64,000 nucleotides of DNA from JAMQKA01 sp034521835 (GTDB lineage: Bacteria; Bacteroidota; Rhodothermia; Balneolales; Balneolaceae): assembly GCA_034521835.1 (NCBI GenBank), contig JAXHMA010000005.1, positions 1 through 64,000 of the forward strand, given 5' to 3'. Numbering within the stretch: the first letter of the stretch is position 1; each line of letters starts with the position of its first letter. The translations under genes were made by a program, and so were the position numbers. Positions 28,921 to 39,351 of this stretch are shown here, one piece after another. The notes below the pieces were generated by a model. That model was not told the origin of the DNA. It did no database searches and saw only the letters and a list, made by a program, of their open reading frames with translations.

Positions 28921-30036
28921 ATGAAATTTAATGCTTCGAGCAGTGACTTGGTCAAGGCGCTATCTGCTGTATCTGGCGCTGTGCCCAACAAAGCAACCCT
29001 ACCGATCTTGGAAACCATTTTATTTGAGAGCGAAGATGGTAAACTGCGTCTCACGGCCACCGACCTGGAGATCTCCATCATTGAGTATATGGAAGCCGAT
29101 ATTGACGTAGACGGGGCAGTTGCTATTCCGGCACGAAGGCTGATCGACACACTCCGACAGTTGCCCGATATCCCGGTATCTTTTGATGTGGATGAGAAAT
29201 TCAACATCAAGTTTCGCACCGACAAGGGTACCTATAAGCTGGTTGGTGAAGATCCTGACGAATTTCCTGAAGTGCCCAACCTTGATGAAGGCCACCAGCT
29301 TGAAACGAGCAAAGATCTGATGCTGGATTCGATCGACAAGACGCTCTTTGCTGTCTCCAACGACGATCTGCGTCCCGCCATGATGGGCGTTTATTTTGAA
29401 ATCAGTCCCGAAGAGACCAAGTTCGTAGCCACCGACGGGCACCGGTTGGTACGCTTTGTAAAGTCAGAGCTGACATCCGACGAGGAGATCAATTTTATTG
29501 TGCCCGAAAAAGCACTCAGCCTGGTGCAAAAAGCACTGCACAGTGACGAATGCATTCTTACCGTAACAGAGGATCATGCACGTTTTAAAAGTGGAAATAC
29601 GATTGTCATTACCCGGCTGATTAACGAACAGTATCCTAATTATGAATCCGTAATTCCGCGCGAAAACGATAAAAAGCTGGTAATCAACAAAGATCAGATG
29701 CTGGCCACGGTCAAGCGGGTTTCCATCTTCTCAAGCTCTACGACACGGCAGATTCGCCTTCAGCTGGACAAAGACAAGATGACAATCCGCGCTGAAGATA
29801 TTGATATGAGCAGCGAGGCGCGTGAGACAATAAACTGTGAGTTTGATGCTGATTCCATGGAGATCGGCTTCAACGCTAAATACCTGGCCGATGTACTCGG
29901 AAACGTGGACGGCGAAGAGGTCTATTTTGAGTTTTCTACTCCCAACCGGGCGGGTATTGTAAAGCCTGTTGAGGAGGAGGAAGATGAAGAGATACTGATG
30001 CTTGTGATGCCGGTGATGCTTAATTCATATGCATAA
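28921..30036 (+). CDS. dnaN: DNA polymerase III beta subunit (sliding clamp)
   Basis: A 371-residue clamp protein. N-terminus MKFNASSSDLVKALSAVSGAVPNKATLPILETILFE, central FVATDGHRLVRF, and the canonical end EILMLVMPVMLNSYA. Three domains are expected. It is not next to dnaA here, which is usual in Balneolota-type genomes. Its last 8 nt overlap the ATG of the next gene (SAM hydrolase), so the two are probably translated together. No terminator was seen between. Confidence 0.95.
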   Translation: MKFNASSSDLVKALSAVSGAVPNKATLPILETILFESEDGKLRLTATDLEISIIEYMEADIDVDGAVAIPARRLIDTLRQLPDIPVSFDVDEKFNIKFRTDKGTYKLVGEDPDEFPEVPNLDEGHQLETSKDLMLDSIDKTLFAVSNDDLRPAMMGVYFEISPEETKFVATDGHRLVRFVKSELTSDEEINFIVPEKALSLVQKALHSDECILTVTEDHARFKSGNTIVITRLINEQYPNYESVIPRENDKKLVINKDQMLATVKRVSIFSSSTTRQIRLQLDKDKMTIRAEDIDMSSEARETINCEFDADSMEIGFNAKYLADVLGNVDGEEVYFEFSTPNRAGIVKPVEEEEDEEILMLVMPVMLNSYA

Positions 30037-30822
30037 AATACTCACGCTGACAACAGATTTCGGGTTGCAGGACTACTATGTGAGCGCTATGAAGGCGGTC
30101 ATTCTGGGCATAGCCCCGGAAATTCGGCTGGTTGATATCTCGCATGAGGTCCCGATCAGGATATCATGGCTGGTTCCTGGGTGTTGCAGAATTCCGCCCC
30201 TCTCTTTCCGGCCGGCTCCGTTCATCTTGTGGTTATCGATCCGGGAGTAGGCACTGACCGTAACCCGATTGCCCTGAAAGTTGATGAGCAATATTATGTG
30301 GGACCAGATAACGGCATTTTTTCATTGCTTACCGAAGGAAAAGATTTTGAGGCTGTGCGTCTGACCAATACCGATTACTGGCATGGAAATCCCTCCAATA
30401 CCTTTCACGGACGAGATATTTTTGCTCCTGTAGCGGCCCATCTAAGTAGAGGCATAGCTCTGTCAGAACTTGGAAAACCTCTCGAAGAGCTCAAAACATA
30501 CCGCTGGGCCTCTCCCATAGCCGACAAAGATGGCCTGCAGGGCTGGATTATTCGCATCGATAAATTTGGCAATTTGGTTACCAACCTTGACCAGTCACTC
30601 ATTGATAAAGTAATCGGGGATCAATCCGTAAAAATTTACGTAGGGAATATGATTCTTGAAGAACTGGTTACCACATTTGGTTCTGTACCGGAAGGAGAGC
30701 CCGCCGCATATATCGGCAGTTCCGGTATGCTGGAGATCGGGATCAACAAGGGCGATGCCGCCGAGATGATGAGCGTAAAAAAGGGTGCTCAAATCTCACT
30801 GGTGTTACAAAAGGATGAGTAA
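30029..30822 (+). CDS. SAM hydroxide adenosyltransferase (DUF62 family, frameshifted)
   Basis: About 264 residues of the SAM hydrolase/chlorinase fold, which cleaves S-adenosylmethionine to adenosine and methionine using water or halide. Marks: LTLTTDFGLQDYYVSAMKAV at the N-terminus, LVDISHEVP, the missing-base junction VPDQDIMAGSWVLQ near 30160, then HLVVIDPGVGTDR, YYVGPDNGIFS and FHGRDIFAPVAAHL. The PDNG and HGRD motifs are typical of the water-using branch rather than the fluorinase. The start overlaps dnaN by 8 nt, so it rides on the replication gene. The physiological role of this branch is unresolved. Confidence 0.88.
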
Positions 30823-30943
30823 TTTTTGTAACACCCCGCACCATTCTGCGTATTCTTCCAGTGTTATAAACCATATTTAGATGTTGAATGGAAATGGTAT
30901 TTCAACCGTTTTTAAATATATATTCAGCATTTAAAATTTAGAA

Positions 30944-31759
30944 ATGAAAAGTATGTCCCTTGAACTGAGATCTCCACAATATGAGCGTGCTGGCATTGAA
31001 ATTCCGGAGGAAGCAGCAAAGCTAGAAAAGTCGTTCAACGGCACGATCTGCTCCAACAAGGGCGATGAGTACCCCATCCGTAACAATATTATAGATCTGC
31101 TTGCGAAGGCGCCTCCCTCCATGTCACTAGCTCAATATTCTAATCACTGGACGTTTACAGCCTCCATTTATGAGGATCTCTGGCGGAAACGTTCGCTCTC
31201 TATTCTGACGGGTGAGGAGTTCCCGATTGAGAAAGAGCAGAAACTGCTTATTGAATGGCTGAATCCTCAGCCCGAACAGCTACTGCTGGATATCGGCTGT
31301 TCCACGGCGTTGTATGGACGCCTGTTAAAAAAAGCACAGCCAGAATCTAGAATCGTGGCGCTCGACTTCTCCAGCCAAATGCTCGAAGAGGCCCGCCTGA
31401 AAGCAGAGGCTGATCAAACCGACCTGTTTCTGTTGCGGGCCGACGCACAGCAACTTCCTTTTTTCGGTGCTACTTTTGACGGCCTGACGATGGGCGGAAC
31501 ACTTAATGAACTGACCGACCCGCTGAAGGTGCTTTGCGAAGCCCGTCGCGTAATCAAGAAAGACGGTACCTTTTTTATGATGCATCTCATTAAATCGGCC
31601 TATTGGTATGTCCGGCTGTTGCAGGACTCAGCCGAATTCAGTGGTCTCAAATTCTGGACGGTGGAGGAGAGCAACAAGATGTTTGAACAAGCCGGGTTTT
31701 CGGTTGTTGACCAGCTTGAGAAAGGAGTGGTCTGTTTTACTAAACTGCAACCGGCCTAA
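30944..31759 (+). CDS. Class I SAM-dependent methyltransferase
   Basis: A 271-residue methyltransferase. An N-terminal segment with CSNKGDEYPIRNNIIDLL (about 38-55) resembles the short Trm112-like lead found in many such proteins, though only one Cys is there. The Rossmann core has motif I LLLDIGCSTALYGRLL (near 110), acidic motif II VALDFSSQML and the later RADAQQLPFFGATFDGLTMGGTLNELTDPLKVL. This is the UbiE/Methyltransf_11 style. The substrate cannot be told from sequence. It stands alone, 120 nt after the SAM hydrolase on the same strand. Confidence 0.8.
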   Translation: MKSMSLELRSPQYERAGIEIPEEAAKLEKSFNGTICSNKGDEYPIRNNIIDLLAKAPPSMSLAQYSNHWTFTASIYEDLWRKRSLSILTGEEFPIEKEQKLLIEWLNPQPEQLLLDIGCSTALYGRLLKKAQPESRIVALDFSSQMLEEARLKAEADQTDLFLLRADAQQLPFFGATFDGLTMGGTLNELTDPLKVLCEARRVIKKDGTFFMMHLIKSAYWYVRLLQDSAEFSGLKFWTVEESNKMFEQAGFSVVDQLEKGVVCFTKLQPA

Positions 31760-31801
31760 GTGGAATTACATGTGCTATAAAAGTGAGCTGCAAACCATCT
31801 A

Positions 31802-31940
31802 AGAGGGCTTTAGAAAAGTCAGGAGGCTTCAAAGTCCAGGCTAATACTAAACTTTAGGTTATAGTCCATAAAGAGGGATTTTAAATTCGCTGATAATACC
31901 AGAATTGAACAAAATAACGGTTTTGCAAAATCCCCTCCCT
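31802..31940. repeat. Interspersed inverted-repeat element, copy a
   Basis: Outer arms AGAGGGCTTTAGAAAAG at 31802 and the inverted GGTTTTGCAAAATCCCCT ending at about 31938, with a second inner left arm AGAGGGATTTTAAATTCG at 31872. The arms match copies at 36303, 41004 and 54244. It fills most of the gap between the methyltransferase and the large redox lipoprotein; the rest of the gap (31941-32066) shows nothing. Confidence 0.5.
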
Positions 31941-32066
31941 ATTAAATTAATTTGTGGAGATCTACCCTTGATCCCCATATGGAAGAGATGCCAGCAGTCT
32001 GAAACTAATCGAAATGAATGCAGATATCAGATAAATATTAGGTTAAAAATTGGAGCATGAAAAGCG

Positions 32067-35000
32067 CTAACGATTTGCCATAAACTCAACAAGATCACGG
32101 AGCTCATCTGATGTAAGCCTATTTCCCATGGCGGGCATTCCGGAAGACGAGTTAGCGCGTTCCCTTATATCGGATTTATCTATAACGGTCTTTTTACCGC
32201 CGCTGACAACCGTTAATTGTTTGTCTGTTTCATCACTTAATATTCCGCGGATTTTTTCACCGTTGTCTAGGGTCAGGGTGACAGTACCAAAACCCGGGGC
32301 TATCCGGGCGTTGGGCTCGGATCATTGCCCGTAGTAGTTCCTCTCGTGACAGCTGGCTGCCGATGGAACTTAGATCTGGCCCCGCTTCACCGCCCTCTCC
32401 GTTGATCACATGGCACCGGATACACTGCCCGGCATCATTTTGATAGAAAATCCTGCGTCCTGACTCGGCATCTCCACCATAGAGCAATTCGCGGTAAACA
32501 GATACCGAGTCATTCTCAGACTTATTCAACTGGTAGGCCTGTAGCTTTTCTTGCACCGTTTCAGACTCGGCTGATTCTGCAGCCTGTACCAATTCAAGCT
32601 CTACCTCCCGATCCAGCTCTCCATTTATCAGCAGTTGCAGATAACGATCCAGCAGTTGATAGGCGCTGGGATCGTCAATTTGTCCTAATGTGCTTAAAGC
32701 AACCTGACGCTCATCAACGGTCCCACGTTCCAACACCGGTTCAATCAAGGCTACGATATTCTCCTTAGGGAGATCCAAGTTCGGTATTTTGCGAAGAGCA
32801 TTCATCCGCACGCGTTGTTCCTCATCTTCCAAGGCAGTGAAAACAGCGTCTTCAATCTCATCATACTCCATATCCACCAGCGTTTGAAGAGAGGCAATTC
32901 TCACCTCCGGGGAGGAATCCGCACCGACCATATTCATGATTTGGGGAATAGCAGGCTCAAATTCGAGGCTGCCTACGGCTTCAATGCTGGCAATTTTAAG
33001 ATCATCACCCGCCCCTTCCAAGAGATGATCAATGACTTGTGCAATCGCCTGGCGGGCATCTTCCGGATTGTTTTCGACCTCCCCCCTCGGATCTCCCGTT
33101 ACCCTGTCGAGTGATGATGACTCTGGCCAAACTGACAACGTTTGCATCGCTTCAACCCGAAGCGGTGCAGGAATGTCCTTCCTGAGTGCAAATTCAGCCA
33201 GCCGCTGGGCAGCTTCTGTGGTGCCCAGATATAAATTGGCGTTAATTGCCCGCCTCATCAGGGGTTCGTTTTTAAATCGATTCTGCTCAACCATCCCGGC
33301 AAGGGCTTCGATCCCTTCTTCAATGAATGCATCGTCGTTGATTGCCCTGGCGGCATTTGTAACGACAAACTCATCTTCATCTTCCAGGAAGCGAATTACA
33401 CCCGGATCTTCGAGACGCCTTAAAGCTACCACCGCTGCAATCCGTACTGCCCGGGAATGATGATCGGACAATTCTGCTAAAGCATCAACATCTCCGATTC
33501 TTGCCAAGGCAATGGCCCCGCCATGCCGCAGATAGACATCTTCATCATTATTAACCTCTAGCATTTCAATAATCGGCTCAATCGCGGGCTGCCAGGAAAG
33601 TCTGCCCAGTGCCTCTGCAGCAAAAAACCGAACGCGGATATTCTCATCTTTCAAAAGTGGAATTAAAGCATCGCCTGCCGGTTCGTACCGGACGTCCCCC
33701 AACATTTTAGCAGCCTGTGCCCGTATTTCTGAATCATCATCCTTCAATAAAAAAATAAGCGGTTTCACAGCATCGGGAGTATGTCTACCTATCTGTGCAA
33801 GTCCCCAAATTCCATGAATTCTTTGTAGTTGTGGATTCTCTTGATCCAGGGCTTTACCAAATGACTCCGTATCCTGTCTGCTGGCAATTTCGAACTGGGC
33901 TTTCTTGCGCACCCTCATATCTGTATGTCCCAACAGATTTAAGCAGTGCATCGGTAGAACGGTTGCTGAGATTTTCAGCCAACAGATTTTTTGTTGCTGT
34001 ACGCGCAGTTGATTCTGTATCAGAAGGTGAATCCAGTTTCCATATTCTTCCTTCTCCGTTTAGGGCCCACCCTTCAATCCAGTCTGCAAAATAGAGGGCG
34101 CCGTCAGGGCCAAAATCTAAACCCGTTGCCTGCAGTCCTTCCATGAGCTGTACACTTCTGTCTAACTCAAATGAAGCCCCGCTCGGCTTTAATGTAAAGG
34201 CGTGAATGCCGGAACGGGTTGCCGAGCCGACAAATTCCGCAACAAAAAAATGATCTTTCCACTCCTCATTCAGTGCTGTTCCGGGATTATAGGCCATGCC
34301 GGCCGGACCATTATGGAATTCCGCGAGCGGCGGCAGTAGATGAGCAGCCTGTCCTGGGAACCGTGGTTTATGGTATCCCTCATCCATCAGAACTTTATAA
34401 TCATTATTTTTCGGATCGTTGTATTTGCCAAACTGCCAATTCGGTACGCCAGCCACTGTCTCCCCCATTCACTGCATAGACCAGCCGTTCAAACTCTCCC
34501 GCGTGATCTCCGTCATTATCCACTGTGATAAGATTTCCATACTTGTCCAAAGACAAACTCATGGGTATTGCGGAACCCGGAGGCGTAAACTTCAAAGTTA
34601 CTACCGTCAGGTTCCGAGCGTACGATCACCCCTTCGCGCGGATGGTGCCACTTTTGCCGTCAGCATCAACCACACTTACTCCACGATCCCCAATCGACCA
34701 GTAAATACGGCCGGCGCGGACCCACTGTGTAGACCTGACATTCCATGTCCGGCAAATCCTATATTTACGCCGTAGCCGTGGCTGATCGACTCCTTTTGGT
34801 CTCCATACCCATCATTATCTGTATCATTGATACGCCAAAGATCAGGGGCAACTCCAAGGAAAACATCTCCTTCATGATAAAGTACAGCCCCTGCCACATC
34901 GGTGACTTCGTCGTGAAAATCCGGACAAAAAGTTGAGCCTGGTTGGCATATCCGTTACCCGACAAATCCTCAAGTCTGAAAACAGATTCCTTGTTGACCG

Positions 35001-35469
35001 TCAGATCGTGCCAATCGTGAGAATCGTCGCCATTATGGTCTTCAAGCCACCCATTTTCCTCACTGCGTTTGGGTGATAACTCACGATGTAAAAAATCCCG
35101 GCGATCTTCCACCGACTCAAATCCTACAGATTCAATCATCCAGTCCCTGTGTCCCCGGATGTCAAGCTCCGCATTCCTTCTTCGTTCGGTGATTGTTACC
35201 AGCACGCGTCCGAGATCGTCTACGTGAATAGCCACCGGATCACTGACCAGCTTTTCTGATGCCCACAGGGAGAGGTCAAGTCCTTTTGTCAGGGAAGGGG
35301 AGAGTTCGTTGCTCAGTTGGTCGGAATATTGTTCTGCATCCTCATCCTCTACAGAGAATATCACACGTTGCTGTTCTTCTGGACTACAACCATATATGCC
35401 AGCCAGCAGTAATATGATGAACGATGCGTTAATTGTAATTAAAAGGCTGGAACCGATTTTTTGCTGCAT
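32067..35469 (-). CDS. Large redox lipoprotein: dehydrogenase propeller, HEAT repeats, cytochrome c (frameshifted)
   Basis: About 1,130 residues in at least five frame pieces. A lipoprotein signal (LLLAGIYGC) leads to a sorbosone/glucose dehydrogenase-like beta-propeller (DLSLWASEKLVSDPVAIHVDDLGRVLVTITERR; GLQATGLDFGPDGALYFADWIEG). Then come HEAT repeats (PLIFLLKDDDSEIRAQAAKMLGDV, ALIPLLKDENIRVRFFAAEALG, and others). The C-terminal cytochrome c holds CIRCH inside GRRIFYQNDAGQCIRCHV, and a tail ends at 32067 after GMPAMGNRLTSDELRDLVEFM. This is the PVC-type heme-binding dehydrogenase layout. Shifts near 34900, 34680, 34600, 34460, 33900 and 32320. It probably oxidises a sugar-like substrate outside the cytoplasm and passes electrons to the haem. 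ThuA at 35508 lies directly upstream on the same strand. Confidence 0.8.
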
Positions 35470-35507
35470 ATATATTGATCTTCAAATACTTTTTAAAAAG
35501 ATTCCTT

Positions 35508-36266
35508 TCATAACCTGTCAACAGCCCAGAGTATCCCATTTGCAATAGTATCCAGAAACACCGTTTCCCCAAAAACTTCGCTATTGTGTCCCGGAGTAAT
35601 AGCAAACACTTTTGTATCATTGATCTGGTGTGTCCAGATCACCGTATGATATTCTTCGGTGTCCTGCCCGTAGGCCCGCGCTAGTGGCGTAATATCACCC
35701 CATTTTTTTTCATTGATGTACACTTCATCAACTGGTGTAAGCCAGACATCCGGGAATTCTTTCATAATCGGGTGATCCGGTGCTATGTTTTCCACTTCAA
35801 ACCGGCGCTGATCTTCATGTGACATCGACTGAAGCCCCATGAATTCAAACCACGGATCAGCCGGTTCGGCATATCGATAGCTGTGAACAGAAGCATGAAT
35901 CAATACCGCCGGGGTGCCCATGTGATATTTCACGAATTGTTCGACAAAATCAGGGTCCGTTACCCGTCCAAATCCTGTATTATGAACAACTACATCATAA
36001 TCTTCGGCCCAGTTCTCTTCTTTCAGGATGGAAACATGGTGATCAGGGTCTCCCTCACCTTCGTGGATGATAGTCCACTCAATTTTATCTCCAAGCCGCT
36101 CGTTAATTCCTTCCGTGAGCATTTTTTTCTGGGCTTCATAATCGTGCCATCCCCCACCGGTGATCAACAGCGCCTGAATCGGTGGCTGTTCTTCAGAAGC
36201 ATATGAAGCGAAAGTAAATCCCATTAAAAAAAGGAGGAGTATACCGGCCTGCAGAAAGTTTTTCAT
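35508..36266 (-). CDS. Secreted ThuA domain protein
   Basis: 252 residues with a clean Sec signal (MKNFLQAGILLLFLMGFTFASYA, cleavage near ASYA/SE). Marks: PIQALLITGGGWHDYEAQKKML, YDVVVHNTGFGRVTDPDFVEQFVKYH, PAVLIHASVHSYRYAE, then DEVYINEKKWGDITPLARAYG and KVFAITPGHNSEVFGETVFLDTIANGILWA. This is the ThuA form seen beside secreted sugar dehydrogenases, as here: the next gene on the same strand, 38 nt on, is the large redox lipoprotein. The two probably share an operon and a periplasmic carbohydrate substrate. This is inference from neighbourhood. Confidence 0.88.
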   Translation of the reverse strand: MKNFLQAGILLLFLMGFTFASYASEEQPPIQALLITGGGWHDYEAQKKMLTEGINERLGDKIEWTIIHEGEGDPDHHVSILKEENWAEDYDVVVHNTGFGRVTDPDFVEQFVKYHMGTPAVLIHASVHSYRYAEPADPWFEFMGLQSMSHEDQRRFEVENIAPDHPIMKEFPDVWLTPVDEVYINEKKWGDITPLARAYGQDTEEYHTVIWTHQINDTKVFAITPGHNSEVFGETVFLDTIANGILWAVDRL

Positions 36267-36302
36267 TTAAAATAGTAGAGTAATTAGTTTAAATTTAATT
36301 AT

Positions 36303-36442
36303 AGAGGGCTTTGTAAAACCGTTCTTTTATTTAACCTTGGTATGTTCGCGAAAATGAAATACGCATTTATGGGATATAAAGTGTGGATCCGATTTGCTCA
36401 CGCTTCGATCTTGATTAAAACTCTTGGTTTTTAAAGTCTTCT
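36303..36442. repeat. Interspersed inverted-repeat element, copy b
   Basis: Left arm AGAGGGCTTTGTAAAACCG at 36303, right arm reading inward as AGAAGACTTTAAAAACCAAG. Its right half, read in reverse, also shares an inner block with copy d at 54244 (GTTTT, TC.AGATC.AAG, TGAGC.AAT in the same order), so the two are related beyond the arms. It fills most of the gap 36267-36504, where nothing else is seen. Confidence 0.55.
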
Positions 36443-36504
36443 TACGGTCATTTTTGCAAATGGCAATTAAAGGTTAACAGCGCCTCTGTTAACCTCAAAT
36501 TACA

Positions 36505-37474
36505 TTATCTGACTATCGCCTCATGTGAGTGCTCCTCGTTATAAGGTAATGTTTCGTCTTCCTGCAGGCCGATCCGCTCATTAATAGCTCTCAGATAATG
36601 ATCTACACCGATTTCGCTGCCTGGAATAAAGCCCGGTACTGTAATCACCTGGGCCAGCACTCCGCCATATCCCCGGTGCATCACACCCCGCGGGAGATAA
36701 ACCAGATCGCCTACCTCCAGCTCATACTCGTCAACTAGCCCATCCACCTGCGACTTCTTCACACTATCAGGGCTGGTAATCTGATCTACTTTTTCACTGG
36801 TGATAATTTTAGCCCCTGTTTTAACCATCTGGACAAGATAAAATTCATCAAATCCCCCATTCTTGGGATGATAATGACTAAACGAATCATACATTCTTAC
36901 TCTATGAGCATTTAGACCATGATAAATATATTCCCCCACATCTTTTTTCCAAGTTAGCAGAATGCGTCTGTAAGCATCAATTTCTGTTGCACAACCGCCC
37001 GGAATATCAGTTATATTGGGATCCCAATCGGGACGAATAAAGGAAGGAAGTATCTTCTCCGCTTCTACTGGAACCTTAAAAACAAGCAACCCTATATCGA
37101 CATCAGTCTGCATCATTTCACCGGGATACAACAACAGAATATCACCAACAATAGCCTCTGATTTTTTTGCGGAGTCTGAACTACCGGTGATGGTAGCCTG
37201 CGCTTTCACATCCTGATTCGTTATTCCTTCAATTTCCTGAACAAAAACCACCGCATATAATCCTGAGCCTTAATCTGTCGAACACCGGATAAATACGTCA
37301 AATCATATCCCGATTCCGTTCCTTAAATACTTCCCGAATGGAATTGAAGTTCTCTTTATCCTCACCATTGCTCAGATTGACGATCTGGACTTTTTCCGAC
37401 TGTGCCTGGGAATCCGATGGTACTCCGGCTATCATATTTTGTACTATAAGGGTTATTACTAATAAATATTTCAC
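36505..37474 (-). CDS. Exported cupin-fold protein (frameshifted)
   Basis: The clear part is 248 residues from 37251. Two bicupin-like halves are visible: the metal-ligand pattern of the second is SFSHYHPKNGGFDEFYLVQ, then YELEVGDLVYLPRGVMHRGYGGVL. Reading upstream, a GTG at 37474 opens a hydrophobic signal (VKYLLVITLIVQNMIAGVPSD) and AQSEKVQIVNLSNGEDKENF; shifts near 37285 and 37255 join it through LTYLSGVRQIKAQDYAVVFVQEIEG. This gives about 320 residues, exported. I know no named family for it. It lies upstream of ThuA on the same strand but is separated by a repeat element. Confidence 0.55.
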
Positions 37475-37657
37475 TATATCTCATGTTCTTATTTTAACTT
37501 TTACAATCCTTTAAAAAATCAACCACAAAATATTGCCTGATTTATTTCACGCTTCACGGAAGCACGTATTCTTCATTTAGTTAATATTGTAGCATCTACT
37601 CACTTTATTTAAAATAATTCTCAGTACCAAGTATAGTGAAGCTAAAAGTGAGTTTTT

Positions 37658-38431
37658 TTACTTGTCTTCTAAAAAGGAGCGGTATTCCCTTTCCACGGTT
37701 CGAATTTCCGTCTGGTAAATATCGTAAAAAACGGACGAGAAATTATCGGGCCGAGCCTCGCAGTAGAGCGCTTTATAAGAGTCCAGCCCGTACTGGTCAA
37801 TCAAATATTTGGCAAAGGAACCTGCGGTGGGATAGCTGTAGGTTGCACTCATTTGATTCCACTGGTTCATCATCCTTTCAACATCTGGCAGATTTCCCTG
37901 CCGAAGGTGTGCCCTGCTTACCCTGAACAAGCTCGTTGAATTCACTGAGGGATCGTTCCAGTAATTATCAAGCCAAACCGCCAGCCCTTCTGCAAAAAGC
38001 GGTTGCGGGGTCGGGCACCATCCATAAAATACTGCGATATGGCTCAGCTCATGAAGCGAAACTCCGCGCGCGCCAATGGACTTGATTTCTGGACTGTAAA
38101 TCGCTTCAATAGTAGCAAGCTCGGGATACGCTTTGCCGGTGCGGTTCGTAGCTCCCATGTCCTCCTCAGAATTGTAGATATACACCTGTAGTTTTCGATC
38201 AAAGGAGAGTTCAAGCCGTCGGTTAATTTCCCTGTACGCCCACTCCTGTTCTGTCTTAATGGCTTCGATAGAGTCTTCAGCAAGGCTGCCGGGCCGTACA
38301 TAGAATGTGTATTGTTCGGTCTGATAGCTGTTCCAGTTCTCGGTTTTGGGAACATCAGAATCAACAATACGGGTGCAAGAGGCCATGAAAGCCAAACCGG
38401 TAGCTATAATGAGCAGGTTGCGATACGTCAT
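37658..38431 (-). CDS. Gluzincin-like metalloprotease lipoprotein
   Basis: 257 residues. Lipoprotein signal MTYRNLLIIATGLAFMASC (Cys at residue 19). The zinc site is clear: RGVSLHELSHIAVFYGW (HExxH near residue 127) followed by the third ligand in PLFAEGLAVWLDNYW, the EGxAxW form of the peptidase MA clan. The surrounding pattern (YPTAGSFAKYLIDQYG) also fits that clan. A typical DUF1570/peptidase-MA protein. It overlaps the upstream barrel gene by ATGA, so the two are translationally coupled and probably act together in the envelope. The substrate is unknown. Confidence 0.8.
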   Translation of the reverse strand: MTYRNLLIIATGLAFMASCTRIVDSDVPKTENWNSYQTEQYTFYVRPGSLAEDSIEAIKTEQEWAYREINRRLELSFDRKLQVYIYNSEEDMGATNRTGKAYPELATIEAIYSPEIKSIGARGVSLHELSHIAVFYGWCPTPQPLFAEGLAVWLDNYWNDPSVNSTSLFRVSRAHLRQGNLPDVERMMNQWNQMSATYSYPTAGSFAKYLIDQYGLDSYKALYCEARPDNFSSVFYDIYQTEIRTVEREYRSFLEDK

Positions 38432-39223
38432 TCATCCTCCAGCCTAAAGCTTAACCCTGCGCTGAATTCCCAAAACGTATTGCGCTGAGATTGGGGAGAA
38501 CCATACTCCAGCCGTTCATTCCACCCGTTCAAAAGGTAGACTTCCCAGTCTGGATCGGAATCTGTAAGCTAATCGTAGATCTGCCTTTGAAAACCACCCG
38601 TTTGCGCTGGAATTTTGCCGATTATCATCTTGCTGGTTCAGTTCTTTATTTCCCAAAAAACCGCCATTTACTACGTTAAACCTTATATTTGCTGGAATGT
38701 TTGGGTGATTGTAGCGGAATATCAGGTTGACACCACCACCGTAATGCAGGGCGTTGTTTCTCACTTGTTGGTTATTTGTGGGATGAAAATCGGTAATCTG
38801 GTTCTGCACAAAGAAGTAGGGCCCCGAGCCAATATCCACGTGCAGATCGGCAACGTTTCTGAAATGGAAATGGGTGTACTCGTAATCGATAACCAAGGAA
38901 ATCGAGCGATCAATCATGGAGGCGATGCCCGAAGGTAGCAACTCCAGGTTTTGGTTCCTGCCATAGGCTGCCCGGGCTTTGTGATAGGAATCCTGGAGAT
39001 CAAAATAGAGGGATATTCCCATGGAAAAGCCCTCTCCTTTTTGATACACCGGGAGCTTCAGATCAACCGGTACCATTCTTTGTGACAAATAACCGCCATC
39101 TGCACGGAGCCAGGTCTCTTCCGTTTGTGCATATGTGAACTGGGCCTGACCGAAAGCCAGTATGACAAAGAGTAAAAAACCTTTTACACCAGTGTGTTTC
39201 CGAATCATAGAATCTTGTTCCAT
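38428..39223 (-). CDS. Small outer-membrane beta-barrel protein (frameshifted)
   Basis: About 264 residues. Signal peptide MIRKHTGVKGFLLFVILAFGQAQFTYAQ (ATG at 39208 preferred to 39223). The mature part has alternating strands rich in aromatic residues: ADGGYLSQRMVPVDLKLPVYQKGEGFSMGISLYF, DYEYTHFHFRNVADLHVDIGSGPYFF, NALHYGGGVNLIFRYNHPN. One shift near 38540 leads to WEVYLLNGWNERLEYG and the end NTFWEFSAGLSFRLEDE, a proper barrel-closing strand. The stop overlaps the next start (ATGA), coupling it to the gluzincin lipoprotein. I know no family name. Confidence 0.7.
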
Positions 39224-39351
39224 TAACTCACTAATATAGGGGAAATGGAGCAGAGATTAAGTGTACTTTACCGGTTGCTCCTCGGTGCATTCTGCTTTAT
39301 TATTTTGAGGTTACACATCGATAGGAAAAAGTGAATGAAGTAGGATTAATA

